Assembly (NCBI GenBank): GCA_009775125.1 | Contig: VSPD01000001.1 | Coordinates: 1-64,000, forward strand | Reading direction: 5' to 3' | DNA from: Muribaculaceae bacterium | GTDB taxonomy: Bacteria > Bacteroidota > Bacteroidia > Bacteroidales > Muribaculaceae | Length of the DNA stretch: 64,000 nt | Part shown: one piece after another, positions 25,701-33,746 of the stretch | How the letters are laid out: every line of letters starts with the position of its first letter | How positions within the stretch are numbered: the stretch's first letter is position 1 | The notes under the pieces: model-generated | Databases searched by the model: none | Told to the model about the DNA's origin: nothing | The model's input: the letters and a program-made list of their open reading frames with translations, nothing else | Position numbers and translations under genes: made by a program

Positions 25701-26616
25701 TGCCAAAAACGGTATATGGAACTTTGGCGACACCCAAGGCTCCGACCGCGCGCTCGGCGGTATCACAACCGGCGTGGCCAACGGCACACGCGCCATCAAC
25801 CTCTATGCACACCTCCACAACAACGGCGCGAAAAACATCGAGAAGCTCAACGTGGCCTACGACATCGAGAAATACCGCAAGGGCAACAACCCCGCCGGAT
25901 TCGCCGTTCAACTCTACTACTCTGTCGACGGACGCAACTGGACATCGGCCGGCGCCGACTTCTACACCAAACTCGAGCCCGATGCCGCAACCGAAGGCTA
26001 TGCCGAAGTACCCGGCGAGACCGTAGGCGTGAGCGCCACCCTCCCCGTCGACATCGAACGCGGATGCGACCTCTACCTGGCATGGAACATATCCACCGCC
26101 TCCGGCGATGCCTGCAACGCCGCCATGGCCCTTGCCATCGACAACTTCTCTATCTCAGGCTCACTCCCAGAAGTGCCGGTAGCCGAACACTACATCTATG
26201 TAATCGACAACACCGGTTGGGCATCGCTCGGCCTCTACGCCTATGGCGACAGCGAATTCTACGGCGCATGGCCCGGCCAGATTGTAATCGACCAGCGCGA
26301 AATCGACGGCAAGACCTACAAAGTGTTCCCCCTCGACACAAACACCGGCAACTACACCTTGATTTTCAATAACTGGAACAACGGCAAGCAGACACCCGAC
26401 TACCCCATCACCGCCAACCGCGACTTCTATTTTGAAATCGACGCCAACACCGTTAAGGAAATCGACCCGTTCTCCGCTATCGAGGACATCGACACAGATT
26501 TCTCGGCCGAAACAGAATATTACAACCTGCAAGGCATAAAAGTGGCAGCTCCCGTCCGCGGACAAATCTACATCGCCCGCCAAGGCTCGAAAGCCGCAAA
26601 AATCCTCTTCCGATAG
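22798..26616 (+). CDS. Large modular secreted protein with SGNH-like esterase and CBM26-like domains
   Basis: 1272 residues. Signal peptide 1-25. A beta-sandwich module at about 37-243 is repeated at about 914-1122 with strong similarity ('LPEGW(K/R)IDR', 'NNPAGFA', 'LAWNIS'). Each copy is followed by a CBM26-like unit ('DHTGWDALAVYG' near 253; 'DNTGWASLGLYAYGD' near 1134), a family that binds starch. Two SusE/F- or CBM48-like units lie at about 359-560 ('LRGDVNTW', 'MVGDFNNW'). Residues about 597-790 look like a DUF4886 SGNH hydrolase: serine 604 in 'LNNSL' and a D-x-x-H pair at 768/771 in 'DDRHPT'. The tail 'YYNLQGIKV' matches the amylase. Inference: a surface-exposed esterase targeted to starch-like glycans. 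Terminator at 26646. Confidence 0.75.
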   Translation: MQNLNSFLSGLALIAGLAAAPSLAAQQPLSAQAPTVTQNFDVMATGLSLPEGWKIDRNLKAPRTVGAFADASTSVMYEGGISLASNAKNGTWNFGSSTDPSDRAIGGLTTTVDNGTRCINLMTSLRNDGDLDIERFSISYNIEKYRNGDNPAGFAIQLYTSTDGTNWTSAGNDFYTKFDPDSKTLGEEVVPISTTAVTAKNLLANVAPGSTIYLAWNISVASGSSPNKAPGYALDDIEITAIFADPTVEKHSIFVEDHTGWDALAVYGASDAFGAFPGLQSIGSTAVNGVSYKVFEHTAKGNVNIEINNTATTRLPAIEINAAADNYICATPTEATVIADPESYTGWVDPNKPVHVPSGIYLRGDVNTWSPVEEWEFSDLGNGEYILYDKTLSGAFKVADASWSSACNYGSNGTNIFPDTPYALKSGTDDNISCGSNVYAASEIRLTIANGSASLLIKSNDDPTGLTKVYMVGDFNNWNYMNTDGALTLDTADGLYKGFVSMPASANGNLSRWRIYQRLGMGGAWGASGADMTESSLSGTLVKGSTYNAAVAPGSYDVTFNLSTGEYTFTKKSAAVAGMTLNPTETVLVKALPEKVKILSLNNSLIYYNDQDAMFNDIARNMGKDAVWTKHTLLGKSLNTHWDEGEGLAADGTPSAKMLVRSEAWSHIILQEQSAVPRTNVEQFRASVKKWIEYIRANCPNPNAIIIIPMNWAYGSDWSNFTEFNAQFARNYLDVATDAGIVICPVASAYQRIFEAEGSEGAAKLFLDDRHPTPKATYLAACMEYQLIFNENAFAIKSHPASVTDEEAASMRSYASATMNQFVNPVNHHKLTIDYSARLFDEYGIDVEPAEPFTFTANDGGTFSGSKFTANGTLGEYTVTAASGQFSRTAKVRVAEAETVVITYPAIELNEDKLSVEENFDAIGNAAEASLPEGWRIDRQTVAPRTVGSYGVASEKTTYAGGVNLPANAKNGIWNFGDTQGSDRALGGITTGVANGTRAINLYAHLHNNGAKNIEKLNVAYDIEKYRKGNNPAGFAVQLYYSVDGRNWTSAGADFYTKLEPDAATEGYAEVPGETVGVSATLPVDIERGCDLYLAWNISTASGDACNAAMALAIDNFSISGSLPEVPVAEHYIYVIDNTGWASLGLYAYGDSEFYGAWPGQIVIDQREIDGKTYKVFPLDTNTGNYTLIFNNWNNGKQTPDYPITANRDFYFEIDANTVKEIDPFSAIEDIDTDFSAETEYYNLQGIKVAAPVRGQIYIARQGSKAAKILFR

Positions 26617-26645
26617 TTTCTCAACATATCCTGAATAAGACCCTT

Positions 26646-26684
26646 CGCCCGGCATCCGACAAAATCGATGCCGGGCGTTTTTTT
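26646..26684 (+). terminator. Terminator of the modular secreted protein gene
   Basis: An 11-bp perfect stem (26646-26656 with 26667-26677) is followed by seven T, 30 bp past the stop codon. Confidence 0.9.
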
Positions 26685-26703
26685 GGCTCTTTTTCAACTT
26701 CTT

Positions 26704-26734
26704 TTTGCCATACCGGATATTTTTTGTAACTTTG
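26704..26734 (+). promoter_or_regulatory. Promoter of argS
   Basis: TTTG (26704-26707), exactly 19 nt, then TAACTTTG (26727-26734). It gives a leader of about 100 nt before the ATG at 26842. Confidence 0.8.
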
Positions 26735-26841
26735 TAGCCTTAAAGGCATTATATGCGGCATCTCGGGCAGCAAGCCCCCGCTCCGGATATTATGCCCTGT
26801 TATGTGTATTCAAACGTTTTAACTTTGACAACCAACGATTT

Positions 26842-28629
26842 ATGTCCATAGATAGAATTATTGCCGAAGCTGTATCAAAAGCCGTGGCCCGGCTCTATAA
26901 CGCCGATACCCCCGCAGGCGAAATCGTGCCTTCCGCAACTCGCAAGGAGTTTGAGGGCAATCTCACTGTTATGGTGTTTCCCTGGGTAAAACTTGCCCGC
27001 AAGGCTCCTGCCATGGTTGCCGACGAAATAGGCCGCTGGCTCGTGGAAAACGAACCTGCCGTGAAAGCCTGCAACGCCGTGAACGGATTCCTCAACATCG
27101 TGATCGAGCCGACATATTGGAACGCCGTGCTCTCGCACGTGCTATCAACCGAAAACTACGGCATCACCAAGCCGACAGAGCAGTCGCCCATGGTGATGAT
27201 TGAATATTCATCGCCCAATACCAACAAGCCCCTCCACCTTGGACATGTCCGCAACAACCTGCTTGGCTACTCCCTTGCCTGCATCCTCGAGGCTTGCGGC
27301 AACCGCGTGGTGAAAACAAATATCGTGAACAATCGCGGCATCCATATCTGCAAGTCGATGCTCGCATGGAAGCTCTGGGGAGAAGGCGCCACACCCGAAT
27401 CGACCGGAAAGAAGGGCGACCACCTCGTCGGCGATTTCTACGTGCTGTTCAGCAAGCGTTATTCCGACCAAGTCAAGGCTCTCGTGGCCGAAGGCATGTC
27501 GGAAGACGAAGCTAAGGAAAAAGCTCCGCTCATGCAGCAGGCCCGCGAGATGCTCCGCCTGTGGGAGCAAGGCGACAAAGAGGTTTACGACCTTTGGAAC
27601 ATGATGAACTCATGGGTCTACTCCGGCTTCGACGAAAGTTACCGCCGCCTCGGCGTCGATTTCGACAAGATATATTACGAGTCGGACACATACCTCGAAG
27701 GCAAGGACAAAGTGCTCGAAGGTCTCGAAAAAGGGGTGATGTACCGCAAGGACGACGGCTCCGTATGGGCCGACCTCACCGCCGAGGGCCTCGACCACAA
27801 ACTGCTTCTCCGCGCCGACGGCACCTCCGTGTACATGACCCAGGACATCGGCACAGCAAAAATACGCTTCGCCGACTATCCCATCGACCGCATGATCTAT
27901 GTCGTGGGCAACGAGCAGGAATACCACTTCAAGGTGCTCTCCATACTCCTCGACCGCCTCGGATTCAAATGGGGCAAAGACCTCGTGCATTTCTCCTATG
28001 GCATGGTCGAACTCCCCAACGGCAAGATGAAAAGCCGCGAAGGCACCGTTGTCGACGCCGACGACCTTATGGCCGAGATGGTGAACAACGCCCGCGCCGT
28101 GTCCGGCGAACTCGGCAAACTCGATGGCCTTTCCGCAGAAGAAATAACCGAAATATGCGAAACAGTGGGCATGGGAGCTCTCAAATACTTCCTTCTTAAA
28201 GTCGACCCGCGCAAAAACATGCTCTTCAATCCCGAAGAGTCTATCGACTTCAACGGCAATACAGGCCCCTTCATCCAGTACACTCACGCCCGCATACGCT
28301 CGGTGCTTCGCCGCGCGCAAGCCGACGGCATGACCGTAGGCGACTATTCCGCCGTAGAGCCCAACGACCGCGAGATTACACTCATCCAGCGTCTCGCCGA
28401 TTTCCCATCGGTGGTTTCCGAAGCCGGACGCCAACTCTCGCCCGCGCTTATCGCCAACTACGCATACGACCTTTGCAAGCTCTACAACCAATTCTACCAC
28501 GACTGCTCCATCCTGCGCGAGGAAAACGCCGACATCCGCTCGCTCCGTCTTGCACTCTCGGAAGCCACCGCGCGCACAATCCGCACGGCCATGAGCCTGC
28601 TCGGCATCCGCGTCCCCGACCGCATGTAG
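26842..28629 (+). CDS. argS: Arginyl-tRNA synthetase
   Basis: 595 residues from ATG 26842; the open frame extends upstream across the promoter, so the longer start is rejected. Class I synthetase charging tRNA-Arg. The N-terminal Add1-like domain is followed by the HIGH-type 'NKPLHLGHVRN', then 'GKMKSREG' in the KMSKS position and a C-terminal DALR anticodon-binding domain ending 'LLGIRVPDRM'. The length fits the bacterial family. Confidence 0.97.
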   Translation: MSIDRIIAEAVSKAVARLYNADTPAGEIVPSATRKEFEGNLTVMVFPWVKLARKAPAMVADEIGRWLVENEPAVKACNAVNGFLNIVIEPTYWNAVLSHVLSTENYGITKPTEQSPMVMIEYSSPNTNKPLHLGHVRNNLLGYSLACILEACGNRVVKTNIVNNRGIHICKSMLAWKLWGEGATPESTGKKGDHLVGDFYVLFSKRYSDQVKALVAEGMSEDEAKEKAPLMQQAREMLRLWEQGDKEVYDLWNMMNSWVYSGFDESYRRLGVDFDKIYYESDTYLEGKDKVLEGLEKGVMYRKDDGSVWADLTAEGLDHKLLLRADGTSVYMTQDIGTAKIRFADYPIDRMIYVVGNEQEYHFKVLSILLDRLGFKWGKDLVHFSYGMVELPNGKMKSREGTVVDADDLMAEMVNNARAVSGELGKLDGLSAEEITEICETVGMGALKYFLLKVDPRKNMLFNPEESIDFNGNTGPFIQYTHARIRSVLRRAQADGMTVGDYSAVEPNDREITLIQRLADFPSVVSEAGRQLSPALIANYAYDLCKLYNQFYHDCSILREENADIRSLRLALSEATARTIRTAMSLLGIRVPDRM

Positions 28630-28639
28630 CATCCCGGCA

Positions 28640-28682
28640 AAGAGCGCAGGCTCATCCCCTCGTTTAAACCATTTGCGCTCTT
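28640..28682 (+). terminator. Possible hairpin after argS
   Basis: A 9-bp stem (28640-28648 with 28674-28682) encloses a 25-nt loop and is followed by ATTTGTC rather than a clean T-run. It may be a weak terminator or processing hairpin before the BI-1 gene. Confidence 0.35.
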
Positions 28683-28727
28683 ATTTGTCAAATAAATATA
28701 TACAAAAAACCATAACACATATATAAT

Positions 28728-29459
28728 ATGGCATCTTATCCTCAATTCAATCAAAACGACTATCGTAACAACTACCAGCCCTACGCCGGCGCAGGCGCCA
28801 ATGTGGCGACCATGCCCTCGGTGATGCGTCGCGTGTATCTCAACATGACACTCGGCCTCGTGGTCACAGCCATTGTATCGCTCTTCTGCGCCTCACAAGG
28901 CTTCGTATATTATATGTACACCCATTCATGGGTGATGTGGGCTCTGATTATCGCTGAATTCGGCCTCGTAATCGGCATCAACGGAGCTATCAACAAGATA
29001 TCGGCCGGAGTCGCCACCCTCCTGTTCTTCCTTTTCTCGGCTGTCAACGGCCTTATGCTCTCATCGATATTTGTGGTCTACACCGGAGGCGCGCTTGCCC
29101 GCACGTTCTTTATCACTGCCGGCACCTTCGGCGCAATGAGCCTTTACGGATATTTCACCAACCGCGACCTCTCCAAGATGGGAGGCATCCTTACGATGTG
29201 CCTCATCGGCCTGTTTATCGCCATGCTCGTCAACCTCTTCCTCAAAAGCTCGACTATGGACTGGATTGTATCTATTGCCGGCGTGCTCATTTTCGTAGGT
29301 CTTACAGCATGGGATACCCAGCGCATACGCCAGATCGCAGCCGTGACACCCGCCGAAATGACCGGCAAGGTCGCCGCTCTCGGTGCCCTCACCCTCTATC
29401 TCGACTTCATCAACCTCTTCCTCTTCCTTCTCCGTTTCTTCGGCGGCAACCGCGACTAA
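28728..29459 (+). CDS. Bax inhibitor-1/YccA-family membrane protein
   Basis: 243 residues with a soluble, Asn/Tyr-rich N-terminus (about 1-35) and seven hydrophobic helices. Family signatures include 'MTLGLVVTAIVSL', 'LARTFFITAGTFGAMSLYGY' and the C-terminal 'GALTLYLDFINLFLFLLRFFG' with the conserved aspartate. The family is thought to act as a pH-sensitive calcium leak or stress protein in the inner membrane. The next gene begins 2 bp after its stop. Confidence 0.92.
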   Translation: MASYPQFNQNDYRNNYQPYAGAGANVATMPSVMRRVYLNMTLGLVVTAIVSLFCASQGFVYYMYTHSWVMWALIIAEFGLVIGINGAINKISAGVATLLFFLFSAVNGLMLSSIFVVYTGGALARTFFITAGTFGAMSLYGYFTNRDLSKMGGILTMCLIGLFIAMLVNLFLKSSTMDWIVSIAGVLIFVGLTAWDTQRIRQIAAVTPAEMTGKVAALGALTLYLDFINLFLFLLRFFGGNRD

Positions 29460-29461
29460 AA

Positions 29462-29767
29462 ATGAAACTAATCGAACTGAATATAACCAAGATAATCGAC
29501 ATTTGCCGAAACCACAAGGTAAAATCGCTTGCAGTCTTTGGATCTGTCCTCACAGACAGATTCAACGACAAAAGCGATATAGATTTCCTTATCGATTTTG
29601 AAAATGTTTCTCTTGACTCGTTCGATTATGTTGATAATTTCCTCAGCCTTTTAGCATCATTGGAAAATCTATTGGGTCGAACTGTTGATTTGGTTGTAGG
29701 CGCAAGTATGCGTAACAAATATTTCATCCAAAATGTCAATCGCACAAAAAAGGTAATCTATGGATGA
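29462..29767 (+). CDS. mntA: MntA-type nucleotidyltransferase antitoxin
   Basis: 101 residues. The minimal nucleotidyltransferase signature is complete: glycine 27 and serine 28 in 'AVFGSVLTDRF', then D39-x-D41 in 'KSDIDF', plus a later acidic position in 'TVDLVVG'. MntA antitoxins AMPylate and thereby silence HepT. It overlaps the HEPN gene by 8 bp, the usual arrangement. The AT content is visibly higher than in flanking genes, which suggests acquisition by transfer. Confidence 0.85.
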   Translation: MKLIELNITKIIDICRNHKVKSLAVFGSVLTDRFNDKSDIDFLIDFENVSLDSFDYVDNFLSLLASLENLLGRTVDLVVGASMRNKYFIQNVNRTKKVIYG

Positions 29768-30119
29768 ATATATTTTAAAATACCTCCAAGATGTGTTAGA
29801 TGCAATCAACGATGTTGAGTATTTTTTCACAGATTATCCAAACAGATTTGATATTTTTGCCAAGGACAAATTAAGGATATGCGCGGTGGAGCGTAAAGTC
29901 GAAATCATGGGCGAGGCCATTAACAGGATTCTTAAACGCGACCCGGATTTTGCATTGCTAAATGCGCGATCCATCGTCCAGACGCGCAATCGCGTAATAC
30001 ACTCTTACGACAAAGTACCTGTTGAATTTCTTTGGGGACTTGTAACAAGACATATTCCCGCTCTAAAAAAAGATGTGGAGAGCATAATACTCCTTAACAG
30101 CAATGATGCTGACAGTTAA
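29760..30119 (+). CDS. hepT: HepT-type HEPN toxin (DUF86)
   Basis: 119 residues, all-helical. The HEPN RNase motif R-x4-H-x-Y is intact: R76, H81, Y83 in 'RNRVIHSY'. HepT toxins cleave RNA (including tRNA ends) unless inactivated by MntA. The start lies within the last codons of mntA, which makes synthesis coupled. It shares the higher AT content of its partner. Confidence 0.87.
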   Translation: MDEYILKYLQDVLDAINDVEYFFTDYPNRFDIFAKDKLRICAVERKVEIMGEAINRILKRDPDFALLNARSIVQTRNRVIHSYDKVPVEFLWGLVTRHIPALKKDVESIILLNSNDADS

Positions 30120-30149
30120 CTATAATTATTATCAAATATAACTTCCCGT

Positions 30150-30542
30150 ATGAAAAAAATACTTGCCTGCATGATTATGGCATTTGCCGTGGCGTTCTCT
30201 GCCGCAGCTGCCGATATCAATGCAATACTCGCTCCTTTCAACAAGGACCTGCCCGCACAGTTTGGACCGGGCAACACGCTCGACAATGTCGAGGCTGCCG
30301 ATAATCAGGTGATCTACAACTTCACAATCGACGAAGACCAGATAGCGTTCGCCACAGTAGAGGCTCAGGCCGACATGTTCAAGAGCGTATTCGTGGCCGA
30401 AACAGTATCGAGCCCCGACAAAGATATGCAAGCACTGCGCAAATATTGCATCGACAACAATTGGCCCATCATCTATCGTTTCAAAGGCACCAAATCGGGC
30501 AAGACTCTCGACATTGTCCTTGATGTTGATTCTCTGAAATAA
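30150..30542 (+). CDS. Small secreted protein of unknown function
   Basis: 130 residues. A clear signal peptide ends near 'VAFSAAAA'; the mature part is about 110 residues with alternating hydrophobic strands ('VIYNFTIDEDQIAF', 'WPIIYRFKG', 'LDIVLDVDSLK'). No family was recognised. It is probably periplasmic or secreted. The TSCPD gene follows after 5 bp. Confidence 0.75.
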   Translation: MKKILACMIMAFAVAFSAAAADINAILAPFNKDLPAQFGPGNTLDNVEAADNQVIYNFTIDEDQIAFATVEAQADMFKSVFVAETVSSPDKDMQALRKYCIDNNWPIIYRFKGTKSGKTLDIVLDVDSLK

Positions 30543-30547
30543 CTGAA

Positions 30548-30790
30548 ATGAAACACCAACACTTCTGCAAGGGCACGTGCTCGCGAAGCATCGATTTCGA
30601 AATCGACGAACAAGGCTTAGTTCACAATGTTTGTTTCAACGGCGGATGCCACGGCAACACCCAAGGCATCTCCGCGCTTGTTGAAGGCGCTCCGGCCACG
30701 GAAGTGGCGGCCCGTCTGCGCGGAATACGCTGTGGAAACAAAGCCACTTCGTGCCCCGACCAACTGGCACAAGCCATCGACTCTATTTAA
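30548..30790 (+). CDS. TSCPD-domain protein
   Basis: 80 residues. It ends in 'KATSCPDQLAQAI', which contains the literal TSCPD motif, and has three further cysteines ('GTCSRSIDF', 'GGCHGNTQG', 'GIRCGNKATSC'), as in the short stand-alone family related to the C-terminal domain of NrdJ-type ribonucleotide reductases. The function is unknown; metal binding through the cysteines is possible. Confidence 0.85.
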   Translation: MKHQHFCKGTCSRSIDFEIDEQGLVHNVCFNGGCHGNTQGISALVEGAPATEVAARLRGIRCGNKATSCPDQLAQAIDSI

Positions 30791-30814
30791 CCCCGTCTAT
30801 ATATCTATAAAAAA

Positions 30815-31831
30815 TTGAACAAGACATCGATTAATGTTGCCATCGTTGGAGCAAGCGGCGCAGTCGGACAAGAATTCCTGCGCGTGCTCCGCGAGCAAAA
30901 TTTCCCCGTGGGCGACTTGCGGCTTTTCGGCTCGCAGCGCAGCGCGGGGTCGGTCGTTGAATGGTGCGGCCGCAATGTGGTGATCGAACAACTTTCCCAC
31001 GATTCCGATTTCTCCGGCATCGACGTGGCATTTGTATCGGCAGGAGCTTCCGTCTCGAAAGAATATGCCGCGACAATCACCGCCGCCGGAGCGTTGATGA
31101 TCGACAATTCGAGCGCATTCCGAATGGACGCCGATGTGCCCCTGGTTGTGCCCGAGGTGAATCCCGACGACGCTTTCAACACCCCGCGGCGAATCATCGC
31201 AAACCCCAACTGCACGACTATCCAGATGGTCGTGGCGCTCAAGCCCATCAACGACCTCAGCCCGATACGCCGCGTGCATGTGGCCACGTACCAGGCCGCA
31301 TCCGGAGCCGGTGCCTCGGCTATGGACGAACTTGAAAGCCAGCACCGCGACATCGCCGCCGGCCGTGAGCCGAAAGCCGAGAAGTTCGTCGACCAGCTCG
31401 CATTCAACGTAATCCCGCATATCGACGTGTTCGGCGACAACGGCTACACCCGCGAGGAAATGAAAATGCACTTCGAGACAAAAAAGATTATGCACGCCCC
31501 GGCTCTTGAAGTGAGCGCGACATGCGTGCGCGTGCCTGTGCTGCGCGCCCACAGCGAAGCCATATGGGCCGAAACCGAAACGCCCGTAAGCGTGGAAAGC
31601 GCCCGCGAGGCTTTCGCCATGGCAAAAGGCATCGTTCTTGTCGACGGTCACGCACCCAAGGAATACCCCATGCCTCTGCACATTGCCGGACTCGACCCCG
31701 TGTACGTTGGCCGGATACGCGCCGACCTCGCCAACCCCTGCGGACTGTCGTTCTGGACCGTCGCCGACCAAATCAAAAAAGGCGCGGCACTCAACGCCGT
31801 GCAAATCGCCCAGACCGTATTCCGCCTCTGA
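30815..31831 (+). CDS. asd: Aspartate-semialdehyde dehydrogenase
   Basis: 338 residues. It reduces aspartyl phosphate to aspartate semialdehyde with NADPH, feeding lysine/diaminopimelate, threonine and methionine synthesis. The N-terminal 'VAIVGASGAVGQEF' binds NADP, the catalytic cysteine lies in 'NPNCTTIQMV', and the conserved histidine lies in 'RVPVLRAHSE'. The only in-frame start that gives a full N-terminus is TTG 30815; an in-frame stop at 30788 and no ATG or GTG between leave little choice. Confidence 0.95.
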   Translation: MNKTSINVAIVGASGAVGQEFLRVLREQNFPVGDLRLFGSQRSAGSVVEWCGRNVVIEQLSHDSDFSGIDVAFVSAGASVSKEYAATITAAGALMIDNSSAFRMDADVPLVVPEVNPDDAFNTPRRIIANPNCTTIQMVVALKPINDLSPIRRVHVATYQAASGAGASAMDELESQHRDIAAGREPKAEKFVDQLAFNVIPHIDVFGDNGYTREEMKMHFETKKIMHAPALEVSATCVRVPVLRAHSEAIWAETETPVSVESAREAFAMAKGIVLVDGHAPKEYPMPLHIAGLDPVYVGRIRADLANPCGLSFWTVADQIKKGAALNAVQIAQTVFRL

Positions 31832-31867
31832 CCAACTCCCCAACTTCCAAACTCCCCAACTTAAAGA

Positions 31868-32512
31868 ATGATAGTCTTCGATCTCGACGACACTCTTTAT
31901 AAGGAAATCGACTTCTGGCACTCGGGCATGAAGGCAGTGGCCCGCGCCGCGGCATCGGCCGCGGAAGCGCCCGGCCTTTACGCCCGGATGATGTCGGCTC
32001 CCGACCCGCTCGCCGATGCCATAACAGTGGCATCGGCCGAATCCGGAATACCCGAAAAAACACTCGTCGACGTCTACCGCTGTCACCGCCCCGAAATAAC
32101 GCTCGACCCCGAGGCCGCATACGTCCTCGCCACGTTGCGCGACCGCGGACAGCGGCTCGCCCTCATTACCGACGGCCGCTCCCGCACACAACGTGCAAAA
32201 ATCGACGCACTCGGCCTCGCGCGTTTCATTCCGGACTCGCGCATAAGTATCTCCGAGGAAGTTGGAGACACAAAAAAATCGCCGCTGCCATTTGAACGCC
32301 TCATGTCATTGAACCCGTCGGAAAAAGAATGGACATATGTGGGCGACAATCCGGAAAAGGATTTCTTCCACCCCAACCGTCTGGGATGGAACACCGTGAT
32401 GCTCGACGACAACGGCCGCAACATATTCTGGCAATCGCTTGCCCCGGGAGGTGAATATGCCGCCAAACACCGTATCACCACCCTGCTCTCCTTGCTCGAT
32501 TTAATAATCTGA
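31868..32512 (+). CDS. HAD-superfamily hydrolase
   Basis: 214 residues. Motif I is 'VFDLDDTLY' with nucleophile and acid aspartates, motif II is the threonine in 'LITDGRS', motif III is the lysine in 'TKKSPLPFE', and motif IV is 'VGDNPEKDF'. The alpha-helical cap after motif I makes it a subclass I phosphatase-like enzyme. The substrate is unknown. It lies 36 bp after asd and 33 bp before fcl. Confidence 0.88.
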   Translation: MIVFDLDDTLYKEIDFWHSGMKAVARAAASAAEAPGLYARMMSAPDPLADAITVASAESGIPEKTLVDVYRCHRPEITLDPEAAYVLATLRDRGQRLALITDGRSRTQRAKIDALGLARFIPDSRISISEEVGDTKKSPLPFERLMSLNPSEKEWTYVGDNPEKDFFHPNRLGWNTVMLDDNGRNIFWQSLAPGGEYAAKHRITTLLSLLDLII

Positions 32513-32545
32513 CCAATAGATACAAATTAAAAATTCATCACTGCT

Positions 32546-33625
32546 ATGCTTGACAAAGATTCGAAAATATACGTCGCCGGCCATCGCGGACTTGTCGGCT
32601 CCGCAATATGGAACAATCTCCTCAGCCGCGGATATACCAACCTCGTGGGCCGCACCCACCGCGAACTCGACCTGCTCGACGGTGAAGCAGTCCGCCGTTT
32701 TTTCGATGAAGAACGCCCCGACGCCGTAGTGCTCGCCGCCGCTCACGTTGGCGGCATCATGGCCAACTCGGTTTACCGCGCCGATTTCATCTACCAGAAC
32801 CTCCAGATTCAGCAAAACGTAATCGGCGAGGCTTGGCGCCACGGAGTGAAGAAACTTCTGTTCCTCGGCTCTACTTGCATCTACCCCCGCGAAGCTCCGC
32901 AGCCCATCACGGAAGACGCGCTGCTCACTTCGCCTCTCGAATACACCAACGAGCCATATGCCATAGCAAAAATCGCCGGCCTCAAACTCTGCGAGTCGCT
33001 CAACCTCCAGTACGGCACCGACTATATTGCCGTGATGCCCACCAACCTTTACGGCCCCAACGACAATTTCCATCTCGAAAACAGCCACGTGCTGCCTGCG
33101 ATGGTGCGCAAAATGCACCTTGCCAAGCTCCTCCGTGCAGCCGACTTCGACGCCCTGCGCGCCGACCTCACCCGCCTGCCCGTATCAGGCCTTGACGCAG
33201 CCACAGCATCGGAATCGGAAATCGCCGACACGCTCGCCCGTTTCGGCATCTACCCCGACCGTCTCGAGCTCTGGGGCACAGGCACACCCCTTCGTGAATT
33301 CCTGTGGAGCGAAGACATGGCCGACGCTTCGGTACACGTCCTCCTCAACGTGTCGTTTGCCGACCTCACCAAAGGTAAATCCGAGATACGCAACACCCAC
33401 ATCAACGTAGGCACAGGCAAGGAACTCACCATTGGCGCCCTTGCCGAACTTATCCGCGCCGAGGTCGGATACGAAGGCGAAATCCGCTGGGACGCCACCA
33501 AGCCCGACGGCACAATGCGCAAACTTTGCGACGTAACCAAACTCCATTCCCTCGGATGGACCCACCGCGTCGAACTCCCCGAAGGCATCAGCCGCATCTA
33601 CTCATGGTATCTCGACCAAAAATAG
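32546..33625 (+). CDS. fcl: GDP-L-fucose synthase
   Basis: 359 residues. This short-chain dehydrogenase converts GDP-4-keto-6-deoxymannose to GDP-L-fucose, used for capsule, O-antigen and glycoprotein fucose. The NADP-binding 'VAGHRGLVGSA', the serine of 'LLFLGSTCIYP' and the Y-x3-K of 'PYAIAKIAG' form the active site. The usual partner gmd is not adjacent. An insert of about 30 residues near 195-225 lengthens it relative to the usual 320; similar inserts are common in Bacteroidetes. Confidence 0.95.
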   Translation: MLDKDSKIYVAGHRGLVGSAIWNNLLSRGYTNLVGRTHRELDLLDGEAVRRFFDEERPDAVVLAAAHVGGIMANSVYRADFIYQNLQIQQNVIGEAWRHGVKKLLFLGSTCIYPREAPQPITEDALLTSPLEYTNEPYAIAKIAGLKLCESLNLQYGTDYIAVMPTNLYGPNDNFHLENSHVLPAMVRKMHLAKLLRAADFDALRADLTRLPVSGLDAATASESEIADTLARFGIYPDRLELWGTGTPLREFLWSEDMADASVHVLLNVSFADLTKGKSEIRNTHINVGTGKELTIGALAELIRAEVGYEGEIRWDATKPDGTMRKLCDVTKLHSLGWTHRVELPEGISRIYSWYLDQK

Positions 33626-33746
33626 CATGAATTGGCAAAATTTCTTAAATTTCGCCATACAACCATGCCCGCGGTCAAACCATAATACCCCCTTCTTTGT
33701 CTTATAATAGACAACATCAAGCAAACAACTAAATAAACATACACGT

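Noticed and set aside
27610..28632. A 340-codon open frame antisense to argS.
   Set aside because: A shadow of argS codon use; cysteine- and histidine-rich translation without any recognisable domain.
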